Shown here: piece by piece, positions 6,479 to 11,598 of the stretch
Layout of the letters: the number at the start of each line of letters is the position of its first letter
Position numbering within the stretch: the stretch's first letter is position 1
Assembly: GCA_021814735.1 (NCBI GenBank)
Contig: JAKAHX010000025.1
Span: 1-11,598, forward strand
Length of the DNA: 11,598 nucleotides
Source: Chloroflexota bacterium
GTDB lineage: Bacteria; Chloroflexota; Limnocylindria; Limnocylindrales; CSP1-4
Direction: 5' to 3'
Program-made: the position numbers and the translations under genes
Notes under the pieces: model-generated
What the model was told of the DNA's origin: nothing
The model's database searches: none
Seen by the model: the letters and a program-made list of their open reading frames with translations, nothing else

Positions 6479-6849
6479 GCGGGCACCCCTCCGGCCGGCG
6501 TCTCCTCGTGCCGGCCCGGGTGCGCGGCGCCGTGGATCGCCTCGGAGGTGGACACCTCCTCGGTCACCACGCCCTCGGCGGGCTCGGTGGCCCGCTGCAC
6601 GATCTCGACCAGGCGCCAGCGCTTCGTGGCGCTGAGGGGCCGCGACTCCACGATGCGCACCGTGTCACCGATGCGGGCCTCGTTGCGCTCGTCGTGGGCC
6701 TTGAACTTGGTGGTCAGGCGCACCACGCGCTTGTAGAGCGGGTGTCGCGAGAGTCGCTCCACGGAGACCACGATCGTCTTGTCCATCTTGTCGGAGACGA
6801 CCCGCCCGACCTTGGTCTTCCGCTGCCCTTCCACGTTCACTCCGCTCAT
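6475..6849 (-). CDS. rpsQ: Small-subunit ribosomal protein S17 (uS17) with C-terminal tail
   Basis: Primary 16S rRNA-binding 30S protein with an OB fold. Residues 1-87 are the full family: [20 protein letters not shown] (10-29), the loop [19 protein letters not shown] (36-54), the signature [20 protein letters not shown] (61-80) and VEIVQRA. Most bacterial S17 proteins end about here; this one continues for about 37 residues (88-124), rich in Glu, Ala, Gly, Thr and Pro ([14 protein letters not shown] and onwards), with no motif I recognise. The ATG overlaps the rpmC TGA (ATGA) with GGAGG 7 nt upstream; the stop overlaps the rplN start. Confidence 0.98.
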   Translation of the reverse strand: MSGVNVEGQRKTKVGRVVSDKMDKTIVVSVERLSRHPLYKRVVRLTTKFKAHDERNEARIGDTVRIVESRPLSATKRWRLVEIVQRATEPAEGVVTEEVSTSEAIHGAAHPGRHEETPAGGVPA

Positions 6850-7061
6850 CGTCCGGCCTCCGCGGTCGCCCGGCCAAGGCGGCGCTCCGTCTGGACGGTC
6901 AGGATGCGGGCGATCCGCTTCCGCGTGCTCCGGATCTGGTTGTAGTCGCTCAGCTGGCGGGTGGCCAGCTGAAACCGCAGGTCGTACAGGTTGCGGCGTG
7001 CCGCGGCCAGCTCGGACTCGAGCTCGCCGTCAGAGAGCGCGCGGACCTCATCGATGTCCAT
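6846..7061 (-). CDS. rpmC: Large-subunit ribosomal protein L29 (uL29)
   Basis: Small helical 50S protein by the tunnel exit, where it helps form the docking site for trigger factor and signal recognition particle. The 71-residue sequence has the two-helix pattern with [20 protein letters not shown] (2-21), the signature [14 protein letters not shown] (24-37) and [18 protein letters not shown] (43-60). The ATG at 7059-7061 sits inside the end of rplP, making a 14-nt overlap, the longest in the window; AAGGAGG upstream also lies within rplP. The stop overlaps the rpsQ start as ATGA. Confidence 0.97.
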   Translation of the reverse strand: MDIDEVRALSDGELESELAAARRNLYDLRFQLATRQLSDYNQIRSTRKRIARILTVQTERRLGRATAEAGR

Positions 7062-7476
7062 CGACGACGCCCTCCTTGACCACGAACTTCACGTTGACGG
7101 GGAGCTTGTGTCCCGCCAGCCGCATGGCCTCGCGGGCCTCCTCGACCGGCACGCCGGCCAGCTCGAAGAGGATCCGGCCGGGCTTGACCACGGCGATCCA
7201 GTGATCGGGCGCGCCCTTCCCGGAGCCCATCCGGGTCTCGGCCGGCTTCTTGGTGACCGGCTTGTCCGGGAAGATCCGGATCCACACCTTGCCACCGCGC
7301 TTGACCGACCGCGTCATCGCGCGGCGCGCGGCCTCGATCTGCCGGCTGGTGATCCAGGCCGGCTCCTCGGTCATCAGCCCGTACTCGCCGAAGGCGATGG
7401 TGCTGCCGCCCTTGGTCGGGCCGCTCATGCGGCCGCGCATGACCCGCCGGTGCTTGACTCGCTTCGGAAGCAGCAT
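7048..7476 (-). CDS. rplP: Large-subunit ribosomal protein L16 (uL16)
   Basis: 50S protein that helps position A-site tRNA and is added late in assembly. The 142 residues start [17 protein letters not shown], followed by [12 protein letters not shown] (23-34), [15 protein letters not shown] (42-56), [20 protein letters not shown] (62-81) and [20 protein letters not shown] (82-101), then ILFELAGV. The open frame continues upstream to 7572 inside rpsC, but the ATG at 7474-7476 gives the standard N-terminus and sits 4 nt after the rpsC stop, with GGAG 9 nt upstream. The stop lies inside rpmC. Confidence 0.98.
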   Translation of the reverse strand: MLLPKRVKHRRVMRGRMSGPTKGGSTIAFGEYGLMTEEPAWITSRQIEAARRAMTRSVKRGGKVWIRIFPDKPVTKKPAETRMGSGKGAPDHWIAVVKPGRILFELAGVPVEEAREAMRLAGHKLPVNVKFVVKEGVVDGHR

Positions 7477-7480
7477 CGCC

Positions 7481-8146
7481 CTATGCTCCCGCCACCGCGG
7501 CCTCGCGGGGCGCCTGGCGCTCCGGGATGATGTCGCCCCGGTAGACCCAGACCTTGACCCCGATGCGGCCATAGGTGGTGTGCGCGTGGACCTGCCCGTA
7601 GCTGATGTCGGCGCGCAGCGTGCCGAGCGGGATGCGCCCCTCGCGCTCCCACTCGCGGCGTGCCATCTCCGCGCCTCCGAGCCGGCCGGCCACGGCGATC
7701 CGGACGCCCTTGGCGCCGGCCTTCATGGTCCGCTGGACGGACTGCTTCATCGCCTTCTTGAAGGCGATGCGGCGGGACAGCTGCTGGGCGATGTTGGCGG
7801 CCACCAGCTGGGCATCGAGCTCGGGCTGGCGGATCTCCTTGATCTCCAGCTTGACCTTGCGGCTGGAGATCCGGCCGATCTGCTGGCGGAGCGCCTCCAC
7901 GTTGGCGCCGCCCTTGCCGATCACGATCCCCGGCTTGGCCGTGTGGATGGTGACCGTCACGTGGTTGATGCCGCGCTCGATCTCGACGTGGCTGACGCTC
8001 GCGTTGGCGAGCCGCCGGTCGATCAGGTCGCGGATCGCGAAGTCCTCCTTGAGGAGATCCGCGTACCCCTTGCCGGCATACCAGTTCGCCGTCCAGCCGC
8101 GCGAGACGCCGATCCGGAAGCCGTAGGGATGGACCTTGTGACCCAA
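7481..8146 (-). CDS. rpsC: Small-subunit ribosomal protein S3 (uS3)
   Basis: 30S head protein at the mRNA entry channel. The 221 residues begin [18 protein letters not shown] and contain a KH domain with the loop [20 protein letters not shown] (71-90). The C-terminal domain includes the conserved stretch [17 protein letters not shown] and [15 protein letters not shown]. The final 12 or so residues are a variable tail. The start is TTG at 8144-8146, one base after the rplV stop; AAGGAGG lies 6 nt upstream, overlapping the last codons of rplV, and no ATG or GTG in frame would keep the conserved MGHKVHP start. Followed by rplP after 4 nt. Confidence 0.98.
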   Translation of the reverse strand: MGHKVHPYGFRIGVSRGWTANWYAGKGYADLLKEDFAIRDLIDRRLANASVSHVEIERGINHVTVTIHTAKPGIVIGKGGANVEALRQQIGRISSRKVKLEIKEIRQPELDAQLVAANIAQQLSRRIAFKKAMKQSVQRTMKAGAKGVRIAVAGRLGGAEMARREWEREGRIPLGTLRADISYGQVHAHTTYGRIGVKVWVYRGDIIPERQAPREAAVAGA

Positions 8147-8147
8147 C

Positions 8148-8486
8148 CTACGCCTCCTTGCTCTCGACGACCACGGTGATGTGGGTCATCGGCTTGTGGA
8201 TGGGGAAGGCGCGCCCCTGGGCGCGCGGTTGCCAGCGCTTGATGGTGGGTCCCTCGTCGGCCCGCGCCTCCGCGACGACCAGGTCGTCGGGGGCGAGGTG
8301 GTGGTTGTTCTCCGCGTTCGCGGCGGCGCTCTTGAGCACCCTCGCGACGTCCCGCGCCGCGCCCTGCGGCATGAACTGCAGGATCGCGGCGGCCTCGCCC
8401 ACCGGGCGACCCACGATCGCCTGGGTGACGAGGCGCGTCTTGCGCGTGGAGCGGCGGATGTACTTGGCGGTGGCGGCGACTCGCAC
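8148..8486 (-). CDS. rplV: Large-subunit ribosomal protein L22 (uL22)
   Basis: 50S protein whose beta hairpin lines the peptide exit tunnel at its narrowest point. The 112 residues show [20 protein letters not shown] (3-22), [20 protein letters not shown] (32-51), [13 protein letters not shown] (52-64) and the hairpin with [20 protein letters not shown] (79-98), then THITVVV. The tip is intact, with no macrolide-resistance-type deletion that I can see. The start is GTG at 8484-8486, which matches the family N-terminus; AGGAG (8493-8497) overlaps the rpsS TAG, 6 nt from the start. Confidence 0.98.
   Translation of the reverse strand: MRVAATAKYIRRSTRKTRLVTQAIVGRPVGEAAAILQFMPQGAARDVARVLKSAAANAENNHHLAPDDLVVAEARADEGPTIKRWQPRAQGRAFPIHKPMTHITVVVESKEA
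8153..8159 (-). promoter_or_regulatory. Ribosome-binding site that fixes the TTG start of rpsC
   Basis: AAGGAGG on the minus strand is encoded by the Ser-Lys-Glu-Ala end of rplV and lies 6 nt upstream of the TTG at 8144-8146. The spacing equals that of other starts in this cluster, supporting TTG as the true start. Confidence 0.85.
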
Positions 8487-8492
8487 GGCTGG

Positions 8493-8497
8493 CTCCT
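8493..8497 (-). promoter_or_regulatory. Ribosome-binding site of rplV (GTG start)
   Basis: AGGAG overlaps the rpsS TAG stop and lies 6 nt from the rplV GTG at 8484-8486, an arrangement suited to a terminating ribosome re-initiating. Confidence 0.8.
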
Positions 8498-8780
8498 ACT
8501 TCAGCGCCGTCGAGCGCTCGGTGTGCTTGCCGTGCCCGCGGAAGGTCCGCGTGGGCGCGAACTCGCCCAGCCGATGGCCGACCATGTTCTCGGTCACGTA
8601 GACCGGGATGTGCTTGCGCCCGTTGTAGACGGCGACGGTGTGCCCGACGAAGTCCGGGAAGATCACGCTCGCACGGGACCAGGTCTTGAGGACCCGCTTC
8701 TCGTTGCGCCGGTTCATCTCCTGGATGCGGCCGAGGAGACGCGCCTCTACGAACGGCCCCTTCTTGACTGACCGCGACAT
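8496..8780 (-). CDS. rpsS: Small-subunit ribosomal protein S19 (uS19)
   Basis: 30S head protein that binds 16S rRNA with S13 near the A site. The 94-residue length is typical. It starts [19 protein letters not shown], contains [20 protein letters not shown] (32-51) and [20 protein letters not shown] (52-71), then [16 protein letters not shown] (72-87). The ATG (8778-8780) is preceded by AAAGGAGGT, the strongest ribosome-binding site in the window, placed in an 18-nt gap after rplB. rplV follows after 9 nt. Confidence 0.98.
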   Translation of the reverse strand: MSRSVKKGPFVEARLLGRIQEMNRRNEKRVLKTWSRASVIFPDFVGHTVAVYNGRKHIPVYVTENMVGHRLGEFAPTRTFRGHGKHTERSTALK

Positions 8781-8785
8781 CAGCG

Positions 8786-8794
8786 ACCTCCTTT
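8786..8794 (-). promoter_or_regulatory. Ribosome-binding site of rpsS
   Basis: On the minus strand this reads AAAGGAGGT, an almost full match to the 16S 3' end, 5 nt before the rpsS ATG. It lies in the 18-nt rplB-rpsS gap, so S19 can initiate independently of L2. Confidence 0.85.
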
Positions 8795-8798
8795 CGGC

Positions 8799-9629
8799 CT
8801 AGCTCTTGCGGTGCCGGGAGCGCACGATCAGGCGTCCCGTCAGCTTGTTGCGCCGCGTCCGCAGGCCCATGGCGGGCTTGCCCCACGGCGTCTTGGGCGG
8901 CATGCCGGTCGGCGACTTGCCCTCGCCGCCGCCGTGCGGGTGCTCCCGGGGGTTCATCACCACGCCGCGCACCTCGGGGCGCAGCCCCATGTGGCGCGCG
9001 CGCCCGGCCTTGCCAAGGCTCTGGTTCTCGTGATCGAGGTTGCCGACCTGGCCCACGGTCGCGATGCACCCCAGCGGAATGCGGCGCATCTCCCCGGAGG
9101 GAAGCCGCACCGTCCCCCACTCGCCCTCCTTGGCGAGCAGCTGGGCGGAGGCGCCCGCGGAGCGCACGATCTGGCCACCCTTGCCGGGCACCAGCTCGAT
9201 GTTGTGGACCGTGGTGCCGAGCGGGATGTCCGCCAGCGGCAGCGCGTTTCCGACGCGGGCCTCGACCCCGGGTCCGCTCACGACGACGTCGCCGACCCGC
9301 AGCCCGTTGGGCACGAGGATGTAGCGCTTCTCGCCGTCCCGGTAGTGGAGCAGGCCGATGCGGGCCGACCGGTTCGGGTCGTACTCGATGGTGGCAAGCC
9401 GGGCCGGGACGCCGTGCTTGTCCCGCTTGAAGTCGATGCGACGGTAGTGCTGCTTCTCACCGCCGCCGCGATGGCGCACGGTAAGGTGCCCCTGGTTGTT
9501 GCGCCCGCTGCCCCGCTTCTGGGGCTCGAGGAGCGGCTTGTAGGGCTCGTCGGTGGTGATCTCGGCAAACGTCGACCGGGTCATGAACCGCCGGCCGGCG
9601 GAGGTCGGCTTGTAGCTTCGCAGCGGCAT
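8799..9629 (-). CDS. rplB: Large-subunit ribosomal protein L2 (uL2)
   Basis: Conserved 50S core protein needed for subunit association and close to the peptidyl transferase centre. The 276 residues show the N-terminal extension [35 protein letters not shown] (34-53), [17 protein letters not shown] (55-71), the SH3-like part with GSAQLL-type sequence at 160-165 (ASAQLL here), and the C-terminal signature [17 protein letters not shown] (224-240), whose His230 lies at the position of the functionally important histidine of E. coli L2. It ends [16 protein letters not shown] plus a basic tail. The start follows rplW by 3 nt, with GAGGGGG upstream; rpsS follows after 18 nt. Confidence 0.98.
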   Translation of the reverse strand: MPLRSYKPTSAGRRFMTRSTFAEITTDEPYKPLLEPQKRGSGRNNQGHLTVRHRGGGEKQHYRRIDFKRDKHGVPARLATIEYDPNRSARIGLLHYRDGEKRYILVPNGLRVGDVVVSGPGVEARVGNALPLADIPLGTTVHNIELVPGKGGQIVRSAGASAQLLAKEGEWGTVRLPSGEMRRIPLGCIATVGQVGNLDHENQSLGKAGRARHMGLRPEVRGVVMNPREHPHGGGEGKSPTGMPPKTPWGKPAMGLRTRRNKLTGRLIVRSRHRKS

Positions 9630-9632
9630 CGC

Positions 9633-9935
9633 CTAGACCCCCTCGAAGAACTCGATCTTGTCGCCGGCGGAGACCGTGACCACGGCCTTGTGCCACGCGC
9701 TGGTGGAGCCCGTGACCCGCCCGCGCTTGGTGCCGCGCTGCTTCTCCTTGGCCTGCGTCGTCGACACGTTGACCGACAGGACGGTGACCTTGAAGAGCTC
9801 CTCCACCGCGCGCTTGATCTGCAGCTTGTTGGCGTCCGGATGGACCCGGAACGTGTACTTGTTCCGCTGCGTCAGGTCCATCGACTTCTCGCTGATGACC
9901 GGCCGGAGGATCACCTCGGCGCTCTGCAGCGTCAT
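9633..9935 (-). CDS. rplW: Large-subunit ribosomal protein L23 (uL23)
   Basis: 50S tunnel-exit protein and main docking point for trigger factor. The 100 residues contain VILRPVISEKSMDL (8-21), the signature YTFRVHPDANKLQIKRAVEE (27-46), LFKVTVLSVNVSTTQ (47-61), a basic loop KEKQRGTKRGRVTG (63-76) and the end KAVVTVSAGDKIEFFEGV. The length is normal. The ATG overlaps the rplD TGA (ATGA) and has GGAGGT 6 nt upstream inside rplD; rplB follows after 3 nt. Confidence 0.98.
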   Translation of the reverse strand: MTLQSAEVILRPVISEKSMDLTQRNKYTFRVHPDANKLQIKRAVEELFKVTVLSVNVSTTQAKEKQRGTKRGRVTGSTSAWHKAVVTVSAGDKIEFFEGV

Positions 9936-10555
9936 GCGTACACCTCCGACATGGTGGCGATCGCGGGCTGCTCGATCAGCAGGACGTCGGCGTTCAGCAC
10001 GTCCACGACGTTGAGCGAGTCCGCCAGGATCACGTCCACCCCCGGCACGTTGCGTGCCGAGAGGGTGAGCCGCTGGTCGCGCGAGGGAGCCACCACCAGC
10101 ACGCGGCCGGCCGCGTTCAGGGCGCCCAGGTACCCCACCAGCTCGCGCGTCTTGATTGCCTCCATCGCAAGGTCCTCGACCACGCGCACGGCGCCGTCGC
10201 CGTACTTGGCGGTGAGGGCGCCGAGGAGCGCGAGGCGCTTCATCTTCCGGGGCAGGCGCTGCTCGTAGCTCCGCGGGTGGGGTCCGAACACGGTGCCGCC
10301 CCCGGCGAAGTGCGGGGCACGCCGGGAGCCCTGGCGGGCGCGGCCAGTCCCCTTCTGGCGATACGGCTTCTTGCCGCCGCCGGCGACCTGACCACGGGTC
10401 TTGGTGTCGTGGGTGCCCAGGCGGCGGCCCGCGAGCTGGGCCACGACCGCCTGGTGGAGCACGGCCGCGTTCACGGGCGCCGCGAACAGCTCGTCCGGCA
10501 GCTCGATCGAGCCGGCCTCCTCGCCGGTCTTGCGGTACAGGGTGGTCTGCGGCAT
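9932..10555 (-). CDS. rplD: Large-subunit ribosomal protein L4 (uL4)
   Basis: 50S protein whose long loop reaches the exit tunnel opposite L22; in E. coli it also represses the S10 operon through an mRNA leader. The 207 residues have the N-terminal strand region [19 protein letters not shown] (6-24), [20 protein letters not shown] (34-53) and the Gly/Lys/Arg-rich loop [20 protein letters not shown] (59-78), then [18 protein letters not shown] (80-97). The globular part ends with [13 protein letters not shown]. No loop deletion typical of macrolide resistance is evident. The ATG follows rplC by 4 nt, with AGGAAGG upstream; the stop overlaps the rplW start. Confidence 0.98.
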   Translation of the reverse strand: MPQTTLYRKTGEEAGSIELPDELFAAPVNAAVLHQAVVAQLAGRRLGTHDTKTRGQVAGGGKKPYRQKGTGRARQGSRRAPHFAGGGTVFGPHPRSYEQRLPRKMKRLALLGALTAKYGDGAVRVVEDLAMEAIKTRELVGYLGALNAAGRVLVVAPSRDQRLTLSARNVPGVDVILADSLNVVDVLNADVLLIEQPAIATMSEVYA

Positions 10556-10559
10556 CGCG

Positions 10560-11171
10560 CTACGCCTTCCTGACCATGACGAGCGCGTTCGGCGCGCCCG
10601 GCACGGATCCCTTGACCAGCAGCAGGTGGCGCTCGGGATCGGTGCGCACGACGGTCAGCTTCTTGATCGTCACCCGGTCGTGGCCGAGGTGACCGGCCAT
10701 CCCCAGGCCGCGGTAGACGCGTCCGGGCGTCGTGCCGGCGCCGACGGAGCCGGGCTGCCGGTGGGAGTCGGATCCGTGGGTCTCCGGGCCGCGGCGGAAG
10801 TGGTGCCGCTTCACGGTCCCGGCGAAGCCCTTGCCCTTGCTGACGCCGGTCACGTCGACCCGGTCGCCCGCGGCGAAGACCTCGTCCACCCGGAACTCCT
10901 GCCCCACGCGGTAGTCGTCCACGCGCTCCACCCGGAACTCGCGGACGTTCCGCACGCGCGGAAGGTCGCGCAGCTGCCCGAGGCGCGGCTTGCTGAGGCG
11001 GCGCGCCGTGCCGGTCCCCAGCTGCACGGCGGCGTAGCCGTCGCGCTCCGGGGTCCGGACGAGCGTCACCGTGTTGGGCTCCACCACGAGGACGGAGACC
11101 GGGACGACCGTCCCGTCCTCGGCGAAGATCTGTGTCATGCCGGCCTTGCGGCCGAGAAGTCCGATGCTCAT
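10560..11171 (-). CDS. rplC: Large-subunit ribosomal protein L3 (uL3)
   Basis: Early-binding 50S protein whose extension reaches toward the peptidyl transferase centre. The 203 residues begin IGLLGRKAGMTQIFAEDGTV (3-22) and contain VDVTGVSKGKGFAGTVKRHH (105-124), FRRGPETHGSDSHRQPGSVG (125-144) and TTPGRVYRGLGMAGHLG (147-163). The residue that aligns with the glutamine methylated in E. coli L3 is Thr147 here, so that modification cannot occur at this site. The start directly abuts the rpsJ stop (TAGATG) with no strong Shine-Dalgarno, suggesting re-initiation after rpsJ. rplD follows after 4 nt. Confidence 0.98.
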   Translation of the reverse strand: MSIGLLGRKAGMTQIFAEDGTVVPVSVLVVEPNTVTLVRTPERDGYAAVQLGTGTARRLSKPRLGQLRDLPRVRNVREFRVERVDDYRVGQEFRVDEVFAAGDRVDVTGVSKGKGFAGTVKRHHFRRGPETHGSDSHRQPGSVGAGTTPGRVYRGLGMAGHLGHDRVTIKKLTVVRTDPERHLLLVKGSVPGAPNALVMVRKA

Positions 11172-11480
11172 CTACATCTTGATCTCGATGTCGACTCCCG
11201 CGGCAAGCGAGAGACGCATCAGGGCGTCCACGGTCTTCGATGACGGATCCAGGATGTCGATGAGCCGCTTGTGCGTGCGGATCTCGAACTGCTCCCGGCT
11301 GTCCTTGTCGATGAACGGCGAGCGCAGGACGGTGAACTTCTCGATGCGGGTCGGGAGCGGAACGGGCCCGGCGACGTCGGCGCCGGTCCGCTGCGCGGTC
11401 TCCACGATCTGGAGCGCCGACTGATCGAGCAGCCGATGATCGTAGGCCTTGAGGCGGATCCTGATCCGCTGCTTCGCCAT
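11172..11480 (-). CDS. rpsJ: Small-subunit ribosomal protein S10 (uS10)
   Basis: 30S head protein, also the NusE partner of NusB and NusG in transcription antitermination. The 102 residues are typical: [20 protein letters not shown] (1-20), [19 protein letters not shown] (38-56) and [20 protein letters not shown] (57-76), ending VDIEIKM. The ATG (11478-11480) lies 3 nt after the tuf stop; GGAG at 11487-11490 spans the final tuf codon region and is 6 nt from the start. There is therefore no space for the long L4-responsive leader that precedes rpsJ in E. coli. Confidence 0.98.
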   Translation of the reverse strand: MAKQRIRIRLKAYDHRLLDQSALQIVETAQRTGADVAGPVPLPTRIEKFTVLRSPFIDKDSREQFEIRTHKRLIDILDPSSKTVDALMRLSLAAGVDIEIKM

Positions 11481-11483
11481 GCC

Positions 11484-11598
11484 CTACTCCAGGATGCTGG
11501 TGATCGCGCCGGCGCCCACGGTGTGGCCGCCCTCGCGGATCGCGAAGCGCTGCCCGGTCTCGAGCGCGATGGGGGTGATGAGCTCCACCGTCATGTCC
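11484..11598 (-). CDS. tuf: Elongation factor Tu (3' end only)
   Basis: EF-Tu carries aminoacyl-tRNA to the ribosome as a GTP complex. Only the last 37 codons and the TAG stop (11484-11486) lie in the window. The translated end reads [18 protein letters not shown] followed by [19 protein letters not shown], which is the C-terminus of domain 3. The His in GGHTVGAG stands where many bacterial EF-Tu proteins have Arg. The gene leads into rpsJ after 3 nt, the str-S10 linkage seen in many bacteria; the promoter for this stretch must be beyond the right edge or further upstream. Elongation factor G cannot be confirmed as the next neighbour from this window. Confidence 0.97.
   Translation of the reverse strand, partial: DMTVELITPIALETGQRFAIREGGHTVGAGAITSILE
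11487..11490 (-). promoter_or_regulatory. Ribosome-binding site of rpsJ inside the end of tuf
   Basis: GGAG on the minus strand is formed by the final Leu-Glu codons of tuf, next to the TAG stop and 6 nt from the rpsJ ATG. It couples S10 to EF-Tu translation. Confidence 0.75.

Noticed and set aside
7477..7572. Upstream extension of the rplP frame to an ATG at 7572.
   Set aside because: It overlaps the conserved end of rpsC in another frame, and the extra 32 residues do not resemble L16; the ATG at 7474-7476 gives the standard N-terminus.
8811..10268. A 485-codon plus-strand open frame antisense to rplB, rplW and rplD.
   Set aside because: Same G+C-driven shadow effect; the opposite strand carries unmistakable ribosomal proteins over the whole span.
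1..11598. A novel defence, mobile or biosynthetic system hidden in the window.
   Set aside because: Every stretch is accounted for by conserved translation, secretion and nucleotide-metabolism genes; the largest non-coding gap is 53 nt.

Overview
This window is a housekeeping region: a single-strand run of ribosomal-protein genes in the order of a joined str-end/S10/spc cluster. All 25 genes lie on the minus strand, so transcription runs from right to left. The order is tuf (3' end only), rpsJ, rplC, rplD, rplW, rplB, rpsS, rplV, rpsC, rplP, rpmC, rpsQ, rplN, rplX, rplE, rpsN, rpsH, rplF, rplR, rpsE, rpmD, rplO, secY, adk, map (5' end only). I see no RNA gene, mobile element, CRISPR array, phage or toxin gene, and no previously undescribed system.

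Organism: a G+C-rich bacterium (about two thirds or more G+C by eye). S14 is the short zinc-binding type and L24 carries a zinc-ribbon-like C-terminal segment. L3, S10 and L24 look like those of deep-branching, possibly Chloroflexota-type, bacteria. The phylum is an inference only; no 16S rRNA or marker comparison is available here.

Layout: positions 11484-11598 hold the last 37 codons of EF-Tu. Positions 7048-11480 hold the S10-type block (S10, L3, L4, L23, L2, S19, L22, S3, L16), which flows directly into L29 and S17. Positions 2146-6478 hold the spc-type block (L14 to L15). Positions 865-2142 encode the SecY translocase channel, followed by adenylate kinase (191-868) and the start of methionine aminopeptidase (1-194). 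The products build the ribosome, insert membrane proteins, maintain adenylate balance and remove initiator methionine, so they are logically co-expressed.

Packing is extreme. Most junctions are 0-20 nt gaps or 4-nt ATGA/GTGA overlaps. Two overlaps are longer (11 nt at rpsE/rpmD, 14 nt at rplP/rpmC), and the only sizeable gap is 53 nt between rplF and rplR. No promoter or intrinsic terminator is visible, which implies one long transcript entering from beyond the right edge and leaving past the left edge. Many starts share one pattern: a Shine-Dalgarno core followed by 5-6 nt, often overlapping the previous stop codon. That pattern supports non-ATG starts for rpsC and rpsE (TTG) and for rplV and secY (GTG); adk also starts with GTG.

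Points worth a second look are modest: non-conserved tails on L15, L30 and S17; a mixed Cys-Ser-Cys-Asp tetrad in the adenylate kinase LID; the hairpin-containing rplF-rplR spacer; and the lack of room for an E. coli-style S10 leader.
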